Part shown: in pieces, positions 49,439 to 58,070 of the stretch
Layout of the letters: the number at the start of each line of letters is the position of its first letter
Position numbering within the stretch: position 1 is the first letter of the stretch
DNA from: JADJPO01 sp963724535
Lineage (GTDB): Bacteria; Actinomycetota; Actinomycetes; Actinomycetales; Kineosporiaceae
DNA: 64,000 nt
NCBI GenBank assembly: GCA_963724535.1
Contig: CAVRVD010000015.1
Coordinates: 310,001 to 374,000 of the forward strand
Reading direction: 5' to 3'
Notes under the pieces: model-generated
Databases searched by the model: none
Told to the model about the DNA's origin: nothing
Seen by the model: the letters and a program-made list of their open reading frames with translations, nothing else
Translations under genes and position numbers: made by a program

Positions 49439-51231
49439 GGCAGGGCCTCCAGGGCGGTGATCGCCTGGTCCCGCCGGGCCCGCACGCCGGCCACGTCGTG
49501 CGGCCCCGTCTCCTCGCGGGTGCGCACCACCGCCGACAGGTCCAGCTCCTCCACCGTGGTTGCCGCCATCCCGCGGCGAACCAGCCGGTCGCAGGTGTCG
49601 GCGACGTCGAGAACCATCGACAGCAACGCGTCGGCCTTGGCCGGCGAGCAGTAGGAGTCGTTGGCGCTCAACGCGCTCTGCATGAGCACGCCCTCGCGCA
49701 GCAGCCGCCCGGCCAGCAGCACCATCCGCTCATGTGCCGGCAGCGCCTGGGCGCCGAGGATCTCGGCCAGGGCGGCCAGCCGATCGGCCTCGGCGAGCAG
49801 GGCGGCGGCCCGCGCCCGGTGCCGGACCCAGTCCGGCTCACCCTGCTCGGCGTGCCAGCCGGCGAGGGTGTCCACCTCGCGGGAGAACGACCCGGACCAG
49901 CTCACCGCCGGGTAGTGCCGCGAGTAGGCCAGGTCGCGGTCCAGGGACCAGACGGCGCCGACGAACCGCTCGGTGGCCGTGGTGACCGGATCGGTGAGGT
50001 CGCCGCCAGGTGGTGAGACGGCGCCGATCACCGTCACCGAGGCGACCCAGCCCGCCTCGGTGCGCACCCGGCCGGCGCGCTCGTAGAACGCCGCCAGCGA
50101 CGAGGCGAGGTCTGCCGGGTAGCCCTCCTCGGCAGGCAGAGCCCCCGTGCGTGAGGCGAACTCCCGCAACGCCTCTGCCCAGCGGGAGGTCGAGTCGGCG
50201 ATCACCACGGCGTCGTAGCCCATGTCCCGGAAGTACTCGGCCACCGTGATGCCGGTGTAGACGCTCGCCTCCCGGGCCATCATCGGCATGTTCGAGGTGT
50301 TCGCGATGATCACGGTGCGGTCGGCCAGCCGGCCCCCGGTGCGCGGGTCGGACCGCTCACGCAGCTCCCTGAGCACGTCGGCCATCTCATTGCCCCGCTC
50401 ACCGCAGCCGACGTAGACGATGACGTCCGCGTCGCACCACTTGGCGATCTGCTGCAGCAGCAACGTCTTTCCGGTGCCGAACCCACCCGGCACAGCCGCG
50501 GCCGACCCACGCGCCACCGGGAACAGCAGGTCGATCACACGCTGCCCGGTGTGCAGTCCGACCGCCTCGTCCACCCGTTCGGCGAACGGGCGCGGACGGC
50601 GGACCGGCCAGGGCTCGACCAGGCGCACCGCCCGCTGGCCCACCCGGGCCACCACGTCGCGTCCGGCGAGCTTGCCGGCCGGTGCCAGATCGGCGAGCAC
50701 CCCGTGCACACCGGGCGGGACGAGCACCCGGTGCTCGAGGGGCCCCGACCCGCTCACCGTGCCCAGCGGGGTGCCCGGTCCGACCGTGGAGCCCTGTCGG
50801 CCCACGGCGTGCGGGTCGGGGTCGAAGACCCAGCGTTCGGGGTCGCCCGCCGGCTCGCCGTCCGGTCGCCCACTCGACGACCCGGCGGCCTGGCGCCGCG
50901 GGCTGAGCCAGACGTCGGCCTGCGACAACGGGCGGAGCAGGCCGTCGAACACCCGACCGAGCAACCCCGGACCCAGCGGCGCCGACAGCGGCAGCCCGGT
51001 GCCCCGGGCGGCGTCGCCGACCCGTAGGCCACCGGTGTACTCGTAGGCCTGCAGGGTGGCGACGCGCCCGGCGGCGTTCGCGGCCAGCGCCACGGTCTCG
51101 GCCCGGATGGCGTCGTCCCCGATCTCGACCACGTCGAGCATCCGCACCGTGTCCAGGCCCTCGACCTCGACCAGCGGTCCGTTCACCCGCCGGACCCGGC
51201 CACCCGCCGGTGAGGCGCCTACGTCGACCAC
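49435..51231 (-). CDS. ntpA: V/A-type ATPase catalytic subunit A
   Basis: 598 residues. Walker A GGFGTGKT at about 249-256 (Lys255), preceded by the A-subunit-specific bulge domain (residues about 110-200). Further motifs: VIVYVGCGERGNEMADVLRE (catalytic Glu), VVIADSTSRWAEALREFASR, LPAEEGYPADLASSLAAFYE, VSPPGGDLTDPVTTATERFV. GTG 51231 overlaps subunit E by 13 nt. ATP-driven proton pumping or synthesis; direction cannot be told from sequence. Confidence 0.95.
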   Translation of the reverse strand: MVDVGASPAGGRVRRVNGPLVEVEGLDTVRMLDVVEIGDDAIRAETVALAANAAGRVATLQAYEYTGGLRVGDAARGTGLPLSAPLGPGLLGRVFDGLLRPLSQADVWLSPRRQAAGSSSGRPDGEPAGDPERWVFDPDPHAVGRQGSTVGPGTPLGTVSGSGPLEHRVLVPPGVHGVLADLAPAGKLAGRDVVARVGQRAVRLVEPWPVRRPRPFAERVDEAVGLHTGQRVIDLLFPVARGSAAAVPGGFGTGKTLLLQQIAKWCDADVIVYVGCGERGNEMADVLRELRERSDPRTGGRLADRTVIIANTSNMPMMAREASVYTGITVAEYFRDMGYDAVVIADSTSRWAEALREFASRTGALPAEEGYPADLASSLAAFYERAGRVRTEAGWVASVTVIGAVSPPGGDLTDPVTTATERFVGAVWSLDRDLAYSRHYPAVSWSGSFSREVDTLAGWHAEQGEPDWVRHRARAAALLAEADRLAALAEILGAQALPAHERMVLLAGRLLREGVLMQSALSANDSYCSPAKADALLSMVLDVADTCDRLVRRGMAATTVEELDLSAVVRTREETGPHDVAGVRARRDQAITALEALP

Positions 51232-51743
51232 AGCCGGGCCACCTCGGCTTCCAGGTCGTCCAGGGCACGCTCGGCGAGGGCGCCCAGAGACAGGTCGACC
51301 CGCCGCGACCCAGCCTCGGCCAGGACCCCGCCGTCCGGTGCCTCGTGCACCAGAGCCTGCGGCCCGAGCACCTCGCGGGCGGTCGTGGCCAGCGCGGTCA
51401 GCACCGCGGGATAGGTCGGCTCCCGGCGCAGCGTCGAGACCGCGTCCCGGACGGCGTCCCGCAGCTGCGAGCGCACCTGCTCCTGGGCGGCAAGCACCAC
51501 TCCTCGAGCCTGGCGGCGGGCCCGGGCCATGGCCCGCTCGGCCGCCTCGGCTGCCTGTTCCTCGCCCTCGGCGCCGGCCCGCGCCACGGCCTGCGCAGCC
51601 TCCTGACGGGCCCGGTCCAGCTGGTCGGCCGCGGCCCGCCGGGCCTCGCCGACCAGCCGGTCGGCCTCTCGGCGGGCATCGTCGACCAGCCAGGAGCGCA
51701 CCGGCGCCAGCGCCGGCTCGGACTCCGGGAGCAGGACGCTCAT
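51219..51743 (-). CDS. ntpE: V/A-type ATPase subunit E (peripheral stalk)
   Basis: 174 residues. Ala/Arg/Glu-rich helix (ADRLVGEARRAAADQLDRAR, EEQAAEAAERAMARARRQAR) then a globular C-terminal end. ATG 51743 shares a base with the subunit F stop (TGATG). Pairs with the H/G-like subunit at 54707. Confidence 0.8.
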   Translation of the reverse strand: MSVLLPESEPALAPVRSWLVDDARREADRLVGEARRAAADQLDRARQEAAQAVARAGAEGEEQAAEAAERAMARARRQARGVVLAAQEQVRSQLRDAVRDAVSTLRREPTYPAVLTALATTAREVLGPQALVHEAPDGGVLAEAGSRRVDLSLGALAERALDDLEAEVARLWST

Positions 51744-51982
51744 CACGGCATCACCACAGTCAAGGGTCCGTCGGTGCGGTGGCCGGCGGCACCGAGTGCG
51801 GCTGCGGCGAACGAGGTGAGCAGCGCCAGCCCGACGTCGTCCCGGATGCCCGCCCAGGCTGCGCGGACCTCCTCCTCGGTCTGGGCGGGGAGGACGCGGA
51901 CACCGGCCATCGCGTAGCCGGCAAGCACCGCCGGATCGCCGATCGCCACCACTGCCGCAGTCCGCGCCTCCTCGCCCGGCAT
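51743..51982 (-). CDS. V/A-type ATPase subunit F
   Basis: 79 residues; Rossmann-like fold TAAVVAIGDPAVLAGYAMAG, VRVLPAQTEEEVRAAW, IRDDVGLALLTSFAA. Short for subunit F (usually about 100), missing the C-terminal helix that has an inhibitory role in some enzymes. ATG 51982 follows the subunit K stop by 1 nt. Confidence 0.78.
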   Translation of the reverse strand: MPGEEARTAAVVAIGDPAVLAGYAMAGVRVLPAQTEEEVRAAWAGIRDDVGLALLTSFAAAALGAAGHRTDGPLTVVMP

Positions 51983-51983
51983 G

Positions 51984-52460
51984 TCAGGCCTTGCCGATCA
52001 GGATGATCGCGACGATCAGGCCGTAGATGGCGATGCCCTCGGCCAGCCCGACCACGACCATGGCCCGGCCGAACATCTCGGGCCGCTCACTGATCGCGGC
52101 CAGGGCCGCCGCCCCGGTGTAGGCGACCGCGATCGCCGCTCCGATCGAGGACCCCGCGACCGCGACCGCCGCCCCGATCAGCGCCGACCCGCTTGCGGAC
52201 GTTGCCCCGTTCGCAGCGACCACACTGGTCGTGATCCCTTGCGGCACAATGGCTGTGACCTCACCCGCGGAGTTCGCCGCGGCCGGTTCCTGGGCGAGGA
52301 CGACAGCCAGCACGGCGAGCGCCGCCACCGCCAGCAGCACGGCACCGGCCACCGTGACCGCGACCGCCACCCGGCCACCCCGGCGGGTCAGCAGCAGGCC
52401 GGCACCACCCAGGACTGCGACGCTCACGACGAGCACCGGCAGCATGGTCAACCACACCAT
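51984..52460 (-). CDS. ntpK: V/A-type ATPase subunit K (c-ring proteolipid) with extra N-terminal helices
   Basis: 158 residues. The last 70 are a single c-type hairpin: LIGAAVAVAGSSIGAAIAVA, then VVGLAEGIAIYGLIVAIILI with the ion-binding Glu. The inner helix lacks the Gln/Thr ligands of sodium c-rings, so protons are likelier. An extra N-terminal pair of hydrophobic helices (LPVLVVSVAVLGGAGLLLT, AVTVAGAVLLAVAALAVLAV) precedes it, longer than a simple 8-kDa c subunit. ATG 52460 shares a base with the subunit I stop. Confidence 0.82.
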   Translation of the reverse strand: MVWLTMLPVLVVSVAVLGGAGLLLTRRGGRVAVAVTVAGAVLLAVAALAVLAVVLAQEPAAANSAGEVTAIVPQGITTSVVAANGATSASGSALIGAAVAVAGSSIGAAIAVAYTGAAALAAISERPEMFGRAMVVVGLAEGIAIYGLIVAIILIGKA

Positions 52461-53791
52461 CACGAGGTCACCTCGACGGTCGGGGGCCGGGCGGCCGCCG
52501 ACCCGGAAGGGTCGGCGAGCTGCCACGGCCGGAACGGACGGCCCTCCTCGGCGAAGACCCGCGAGAAGAGCTCGTAGTACTCCAGGCGCAGGGCCTGGAT
52601 GCCGGCGACCAGCGCCTCCAGGGCGAAGGTGAGGATGTTGCCCACGACGAACACCAGGATCGCCGCGAGGATCCCGATCCCCGGTCCCCACAGGGCCGTC
52701 GTCCCCTGCCAGACCACGGCGCCGAGCGCGGCGTGGGTGAGCCCGAAGGCAGCGAGCCGCGCGAAGGAGACGATGTTGGAGCCGAGCCGCACCACCAGGT
52801 CCACCAGCTCGACGACGGCCTGCACCACCCCCGAGACGCCGCCGCCGGACTCGACGAGCAGGCCCACGAACGCCAAGGCGAGACCCGCCGCCGCGAGCAC
52901 CACGCCGGAGGCGACCAGCGACTGCGCCGGCAGGGTCACCCCAGCCACGGCCAGCGCCAGGGCGAGGAACAGCAGCGAGCCCGCGACCCCGGTGCGCGCG
53001 TACAGCGCGTAGTTCCAGCCGCCCTCGCGGACCCGGTTCACGGTGCCCAGCGCATACGCCCCGGCGATCAGCACGGCTCCGACGCCCACCGCGGCCAGCA
53101 GCAGCGGGACCGGCTCGGACAGCGGCTGCAGCCAGAGCACCGGCACGACGCCCGTCGGGCCGAACATCTCCCCGTACAGGGCCCCGAACAGCATGCTGGA
53201 CACCCCGCCACCAGCCAGGAAGACCCACGACCGGCGCAGTCGCTGCGACCGCCCGAGCCGACCGGGAAGCCGGCCGCTGCGCAGCAGCAGTGCGCCGATC
53301 AGGAGCAGGGCGCCGTGGCCCACGTCGCCGAACATCATCCCGAACATCGCCACGTATGCCAGGCCGGCGACCAGGGTCGGGTCCAGGTCCTGGTACGGCA
53401 CGGTGGTGTAGGTCTGCACCAGCAGGTCGAAGTTGCGCCCTGCCCCCCGGCCGGGCAACCGGGTCGGCGGCTGGACCCCCCGCGGCGAGCGCACCGGTGC
53501 GGCCGCGCCCCCGACCTCCTGCAGACGGGCGCCCAGCCCGGCGAGCTCGACCTCCGGGGTCCACCCGGCGAGGGCGGCCACGCCGGACCGGCGCACGGCC
53601 GCGGCGGACACCCGGGCGACCTCGTCGTCCTGGTCGTTGGCTGGCTCCGTGCCCGGACCGGCGTCGGCAACGGCATCGAGCTCGACCACTCCGGCTCGGC
53701 CGACCCGGCGCAGGGTGTCGGTCAGGCACGGCTCGGCCGCCACGATGACCACGCGCCGCATCCGTTGCGGGCGGAACCGATCAGGCCGCAC
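52460..53791 (-). CDS. ntpI: V/A-type ATPase subunit I, compact form
   Basis: 443 residues. C-terminal membrane half is intact: YVAMFGMMFGDVGHGALLLI, SSMLFGALYGEMFGP, VRLGSNIVSFARLAAFGLTH, FALEALVAGIQALRLEYYEL (conserved Arg/His/Glu region). The cytoplasmic N-terminal arm is only about 150 residues against about 330 in most bacterial homologues; its coiled coil is largely gone. GTG 53791 is used because the family has some residues before M-R-R-V; ATG 53761 is the alternative. Overlaps subunit C by 11 nt. Confidence 0.82.
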   Translation of the reverse strand: MRPDRFRPQRMRRVVIVAAEPCLTDTLRRVGRAGVVELDAVADAGPGTEPANDQDDEVARVSAAAVRRSGVAALAGWTPEVELAGLGARLQEVGGAAAPVRSPRGVQPPTRLPGRGAGRNFDLLVQTYTTVPYQDLDPTLVAGLAYVAMFGMMFGDVGHGALLLIGALLLRSGRLPGRLGRSQRLRRSWVFLAGGGVSSMLFGALYGEMFGPTGVVPVLWLQPLSEPVPLLLAAVGVGAVLIAGAYALGTVNRVREGGWNYALYARTGVAGSLLFLALALAVAGVTLPAQSLVASGVVLAAAGLALAFVGLLVESGGGVSGVVQAVVELVDLVVRLGSNIVSFARLAAFGLTHAALGAVVWQGTTALWGPGIGILAAILVFVVGNILTFALEALVAGIQALRLEYYELFSRVFAEEGRPFRPWQLADPSGSAAARPPTVEVTS

Positions 53792-54710
53792 CGCCGAGCA
53801 CCTCCTCCAGCCGGGCGCCGGTTCCGATGGCAGCGGCGGCCAGCGCCGCGCTGACCCGGTGGGCGTCCGCCCCGAGCACCGCCATCGCCCCGACGACAAG
53901 CTCCGGACCGGGCAGCGGACGGCGCAGCAGCCGGGCGCCGTCCGCGGCCAGCTGGGTCCACAGCGCCGCCTCGGCGGTCCACAGCCGCTCGGGCGAGGTG
54001 ACACCGTCCAGCACCGCCCGGGCCGCCGGGGCCAGGGCGTCGCGCAACTCCACCAAGGACTGGGCGGCCGGCCATCGACGACCGAGCAGCCGGCTGAGTT
54101 CGGCCGCGGCGCGGTCCGGCAGGGGACGGGACTCGACCACCTGGGCGCGCGCCACGAGCAGAACGGCGGCGGTGCGGGCCCAGGGCCGGGCCGGCGGGGC
54201 CATCCGGCTCGCCCGGGCCAACCAGGCGGCGGTCAGCTCGTCGCGAATGCTGGCCGGGTCAGTGGAGGTGACCTCCCCCCAGGCCGAGGCGGCGATCTCG
54301 GACCGGGCGGCCTCGACCGATGTCGTCGTTCGCACCCGGTTCCACGCGGTCGACAGGGCGCCCAGCTCGAAGGGTGGGCGGGACCCGCCGCCGGCCAGAC
54401 TCACCAGGTGCCCGACCAGGTTCTCCCGTTCGAAGGCCGCCATGGCGGTCCGCGGCAGGGTCGTGCCGGCCGACGGCAGCCACCCGGCCAGCACCCGGAT
54501 CTGCCAGAGGGTGGCGTCGGCGACCGCCCGCTGGGCGGCGACCAGGCCGGGCGGCGCGGCGACGACGTCGGCGTACGCGGTGCCGTCGAGCTGTCGGCGC
54601 GCCGCCTCGAGGGAGGGTGCCACCGCGAGCCGGCGCGCCGCGGCCAGCCCGAGTCGGCGCCGGGCCATCGAGCGGGCACGGACGCCAGCCGCCACCCAAC
54701 CGGCGCTCAC
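53781..54710 (-). CDS. ntpC: V/A-type ATPase subunit C (AC39/d-like)
   Basis: 309 residues, all-helical socket between stalk and c-ring. Ala/Arg-rich; features ARSMARRRLGLAAARRLAVA, FERENLVGHLVSLAGGGSRP and LPGPELVVGAMAVLGADAHR (the last similar to a conserved C-terminal segment). Identity rests partly on operon position between H and I. GTG 54710 overlaps by GTGA. Confidence 0.7.
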   Translation of the reverse strand: MSAGWVAAGVRARSMARRRLGLAAARRLAVAPSLEAARRQLDGTAYADVVAAPPGLVAAQRAVADATLWQIRVLAGWLPSAGTTLPRTAMAAFERENLVGHLVSLAGGGSRPPFELGALSTAWNRVRTTTSVEAARSEIAASAWGEVTSTDPASIRDELTAAWLARASRMAPPARPWARTAAVLLVARAQVVESRPLPDRAAAELSRLLGRRWPAAQSLVELRDALAPAARAVLDGVTSPERLWTAEAALWTQLAADGARLLRRPLPGPELVVGAMAVLGADAHRVSAALAAAAIGTGARLEEVLGGAA

Positions 54711-55156
54711 GACGGACCTGCCGGGACGGCGGGTGCCTGCGGCCGCGCCGCGTCCCGCACCGTGGCGACGAGGAGGTCCACGGCCCCTGGCAGGCCCTGC
54801 TCGGCCCGGGCGAGCAGCTCGGTGGCGTGCTCCGAGGCCTCGCTCAGCAGCCGGTCGCTCTCCCGCTGCCCCGCCGCCTGGACCCGGGCGGCCGCCTCGG
54901 CACGCGCCTCGGCCGCATCGAGCCGGGCCCTGGCCTGGATCTCCTGAACCGACCGGGCCGTCTGCTCCTCCAGCGCGCGGACGGCGCTGTGCGCCTCCTG
55001 GCGGATCGTCTCGGTCTGGGCCAGAACGGGTTCGAGCGCGGCGAGGACGGCCAGCGCCTCGACGTCCTCGGGGAGGTCGGAGGGCACTCCGACCCGGCTG
55101 ACGGCGCCCGGCGCGGCGGACGGCCGGAAGCGCTCCAGCAGGTCGCGTCCCGGCAT
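54707..55156 (-). CDS. V/A-type ATPase subunit H/G-like peripheral stalk protein
   Basis: 149 residues. Mostly one long Ala/Glu/Arg helix (TETIRQEAHSAVRALEEQTA, RLDAAEARAEAAARVQAAGQ, SDRLLSEASEHATELLARAE), the profile of the A-type H (AhaH) subunit that pairs with E. First gene of the nine-subunit operon; ATG 55156 follows GAGGAGG. No promoter was recognised in the upstream 134 nt. Confidence 0.65.
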   Translation of the reverse strand: MPGRDLLERFRPSAAPGAVSRVGVPSDLPEDVEALAVLAALEPVLAQTETIRQEAHSAVRALEEQTARSVQEIQARARLDAAEARAEAAARVQAAGQRESDRLLSEASEHATELLARAEQGLPGAVDLLVATVRDAARPQAPAVPAGPS

Positions 55157-55290
55157 CGTGTCCTCCTCACCCGGACGAGGAAACCTCCTTGTGAGCCTGC
55201 GCCGACGGGCCGGTCCCGGCATGGGACGAATGTCGTCCGTGGCCCATGCCCAGCGCCGCTTGTCGGCATCGAGTTCGGCGAGGTCGCGCC

Positions 55291-55970
55291 CTACGCAGTC
55301 AGGTGGTGCCGAAAACGCCAGCGCCACGACTCACCGGGCTCGATCGACTGCATCACCGGGTGGCCGGTCGACTCCCAATGGGCAGTGGCGTGCTGGCTGG
55401 GTGAGGAGTCACAGCAACCGACCTGACCGCAGGCCAGGCAGAGCCGCAACGCCACCCACATCGACCCCTTGGCCAAGCACTCGGCGCACACCGGGTCGGC
55501 GACGGGAGCGACCGCTGGAGCTGCGTCGAGGTCGACGCACTGGTCGCTCTGGCGACTCTCGTCCACGCGTTGCCCCTCGTGCAGCTCGACCCGGGTCTGG
55601 ACCGCGGAGTCCAGCATCGACTCCTCGACATCGAGCATCGCCAGCACCTCGGCCACCACATCGGAGGCGACCGTGCCGCCCGCGCGGATCTGCAACACTC
55701 GCTGTCGCTCGCCGGCGATCATGGCCAGCCGAGCCCGCGCGTACAGCTCGCTCGGGCTCTGGACCTCCGGCGTGGTCCCCAGTCGCTCCCAGGCAGCGAA
55801 GTTGCGCTGCTCGACGCGTTGGCGGATCAGGGCGAACACACCGTGTGGGTCGGGGTCGGGCATCCGGTCGAGCACCGCCAACCCGGCTATGGTCGCCTGC
55901 TGCAACAGCGTCGCGCGTGCGAGCGCGTCGGCGACGGGGTCACGCGCAGGCAGGCGCCAATGCTGGTGTC
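55291..55970 (-). pseudogene. Truncated Na+/H+ antiporter C-terminal tail with UBP zinc finger
   Basis: The reading frame gives the cytoplasmic tail typical of actinobacterial CPA1 antiporters: ADALARATLLQQATIAGLAV, ARLAMIAGERQRVLQIRAGG, VVAEVLAMLDVEESMLDSAV. It ends in a UBP-type zinc finger (CAECLAKGSMWVALRLCLAC, GQVGCCDSSPSQHATAHWES, TGHPVMQSIE). The membrane domain that should precede it is absent; sequence beyond about 55970 is unrelated and low quality. Interpreted as the 3' remainder of a deleted antiporter gene. A small in-frame extension to 56121 might still be translated. Confidence 0.6.
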
Positions 55971-56212
55971 TCCACCGCCCTAGTGTGAGGGGCCTCAGTG
56001 ACGCAGGGACGGGTGGCTTCTCGGGGTAGCGCGAGGCACGAGCGCGCGAATCTGCTCGTCGAGCTCGCGGCTCCCAACATGATCGCGCGCCACAAACGCA
56101 TCGGAGATCCAGGTGAAGCACAGCCGGCTCTCAGGCAGAAGGAGTTGCCTGAGTCGTGCAGGCCCTGCGGTGACGCCGCGGCGAGACCGGCACGAGAGTG
56201 AGGCGATCGAGA

Positions 56213-56533
56213 ATGAGACTCTTCCATGGAGCGACGACGCAGCTGCCCGACGGGACACGCGCAGACATCGCCGACGTCATCGGCGATCCGGTGTCCCGTG
56301 GGTCGACCTACGTGGAGGTGGCACTGCCCGGACACCTCCAGGGGACGCAGCTGATCCCGATCGACGTGCTGGGCGGCCGCGAAGGTCATGCCGCCCTGTC
56401 GTGGGCGACGACACGGGTGCAGAGCGACCCGGAGGTCGCAGAGGTGGTCGTCTTCGACCTGGCACCCCAGCAGGAGGCGAGCGGCGGTACTCCGCCTGCT
56501 TCCAGAGGTACGCCGCCACGGGCGCACGGATGA
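56213..56533 (+). CDS. PRC-barrel-like small protein
   Basis: 106 residues. RLFHGATTQLPDGTRADIAD then VIGDPVSRGSTYVEVALPGH resembles the beta-barrel of PRC domains (start-of-strand, D-G-T, V-x-D-P), followed by LIPIDVLGGREGHAALSWAT and a Pro/Thr tail. The ATG at 56213 lies 9 nt from GAGG; GTG 56198 is also possible. Lone gene beside the antiporter remnant. Moderate confidence in the domain, none in the role. Confidence 0.5.
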   Translation: MRLFHGATTQLPDGTRADIADVIGDPVSRGSTYVEVALPGHLQGTQLIPIDVLGGREGHAALSWATTRVQSDPEVAEVVVFDLAPQQEASGGTPPASRGTPPRAHG

Positions 56534-56554
56534 CCGGGCCACCGTCAGTGACCG

Positions 56555-57415
56555 TCAGTCGAGTGCCAGAGAGGTGGCCGCGCGCAGGAGCGCCGCGACG
56601 ATCTGCGGGTCACCGGTGACGTGAGTGTCCAGTTCGGCGGGGGTCGTCCGGTTGGCGACCAGGCGGCAGAACGCCACGGCGTCCGTGACGACGCCTACCG
56701 AAAGGGTGGCCGGTCCCTGGTCCCCCATGGCGAGCTGCCAGGTGCCGCCGCCCGGTCCGGTCAGGACTAGGCGCAGCGCGATGGGATCGGTGAGCCCGCA
56801 CGCGGCCGCTGCTCCGGGCAGCAGGCTGGCCGCCAGCCGCGTCATCAGGGTCAGCGTCGAGGCGTCGGGCTGGGATCGGCGCAGATCCAGCGTCTGCCGG
56901 ATGTCGTTCTCGTGCGTCCACAGTTCGAACGTCCGGGCGACGCACAGGGCCGAGACCGGCAGGCGGAACCCGTACATGGCGACCCGGGCGTCCGGGTCGG
57001 CTGCCCCGAGGAGGTCGATCGTGCGAGAGATCGCGGACACCCACGCGCCGCGCGTGGCCTCGACCGGTTGCCCGCTCTGGCGAACCGCCGACGGCTGCGA
57101 CGAGGCCACGTGGTCGGCCGCCGCCACCGTCGGGTCTCCGGTCAGCGCGCGCTGCATGTCCTCCTCGACGCCGATCAGGTGGCCGATCAGTCCCTGGACG
57201 TCGAGACCGCGTAGCGCGGGCCGACGCCACTGCGCATCAGTGAGCGTGCCGAGCAGGGCCGTCAGAGCGTCGGCGGTACGGCGGAACGCCTCGACCTCGG
57301 AGATCGGGTCGGGCTCGGGGGTGGCGCGGCCGGCCGGCCGAAGGCCCAGTGAGCGGTCGAGTACTCGCTGACGCAGGCCCTCGGGCGGGGCCGCCGGTCC
57401 GGTGGGGGTACTCAT
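56555..57415 (-). CDS. Maleylpyruvate isomerase-family, mycothiol-dependent-type protein
   Basis: 286 residues, DinB/mycothiol-maleylpyruvate isomerase fold: EAFRRTADALTALLGTLTDA, LDVQGLIGHLIGVEEDMQRA (metal His), VARTFELWTHENDIRQTLDL (metal His region), and an SCP2-like C-terminal part (IALRLVLTGPGGGTWQLAMG). ATG 57415 overlaps the sigma-factor stop by 4 nt, so the two are one unit. In this position it may regulate or serve the sigma factor, replacing a classical zinc anti-sigma; that is inference. Confidence 0.82.
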   Translation of the reverse strand: MSTPTGPAAPPEGLRQRVLDRSLGLRPAGRATPEPDPISEVEAFRRTADALTALLGTLTDAQWRRPALRGLDVQGLIGHLIGVEEDMQRALTGDPTVAAADHVASSQPSAVRQSGQPVEATRGAWVSAISRTIDLLGAADPDARVAMYGFRLPVSALCVARTFELWTHENDIRQTLDLRRSQPDASTLTLMTRLAASLLPGAAAACGLTDPIALRLVLTGPGGGTWQLAMGDQGPATLSVGVVTDAVAFCRLVANRTTPAELDTHVTGDPQIVAALLRAATSLALD

Positions 57416-57972
57416 GACGACTCCAACAGGGTCTGGTCCAGGACCGCCTCCAGCGAGGCGAGCGCCGCCCGCAGCCGCGACTTGGCGGTCCCCTCCGGGA
57501 TGCCCGCCGCCGCCGCTGCCTCGCGATACGACTTCCCGTGGAAGTAGGCCAGTTCCACCAGGCGGCGCTGCTCGGCGGGTAACAGGCAGACGGCTTCCCG
57601 GACGAGCCGGGCCGCTTCGCGGGCGGCCAGATCGTCGCCCGGGGACGCGGGTGGAGGGTCGAGGGTCAGCCGATGATGACGTTCGTGCCGGGCGAGTCGG
57701 CGAGCGTCGGCGCGGACGGCGTCGATGGCCCGGCTCCGGGCCAGCACCATCAGGTACGCGCGCAACGGGGCGGCAGCCGGGTCGTAGCGCTGCGGGTGGG
57801 TCCACAGCTGCACGAAGACGTCCTGGACGACGTCCTGCGCGGCGCTCGCGTCCCTCACCACGCGCAGCGCGACAGCGTGAACGGCGGGGGCGAACCGGTC
57901 GTAGGCCTCGGCCAGCGCGAGGTCGTCGCCTGCCGCGAGACGGGCGACGAGCAGGGCGTCGGTCCCTTCCAT
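57412..57972 (-). CDS. ECF RNA polymerase sigma factor
   Basis: 186 residues. Region 2: LALAEAYDRFAPAVHAVALR, AAQDVVQDVFVQLWTHPQRY, RAYLMVLARSRAIDAVRADA. Region 4: AVCLLPAEQRRLVELAYFHG, KSYREAAAAAGIPEGTAKSR. SigK-like. Start ATG 57972. Coupled to a mycothiol-dependent-type protein instead of a zinc-finger anti-sigma factor. Confidence 0.9.
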   Translation of the reverse strand: MEGTDALLVARLAAGDDLALAEAYDRFAPAVHAVALRVVRDASAAQDVVQDVFVQLWTHPQRYDPAAAPLRAYLMVLARSRAIDAVRADARRLARHERHHRLTLDPPPASPGDDLAAREAARLVREAVCLLPAEQRRLVELAYFHGKSYREAAAAAGIPEGTAKSRLRAALASLEAVLDQTLLESS

Positions 57973-58070
57973 CGCCTCGACGGTAGGACGGTGCCGTCGC
58001 CGGGGCAACGGCCGGCCTGGTCGCAACTGCTGCGCGGCGGAGCGCTCCGGCAGGACTGGAGCGATCGCGA

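Noticed and set aside
51984..52460. Sodium-translocating V-ATPase
   Set aside because: The c subunit lacks the extra Gln/Thr ligands expected for sodium; only the Glu is present.
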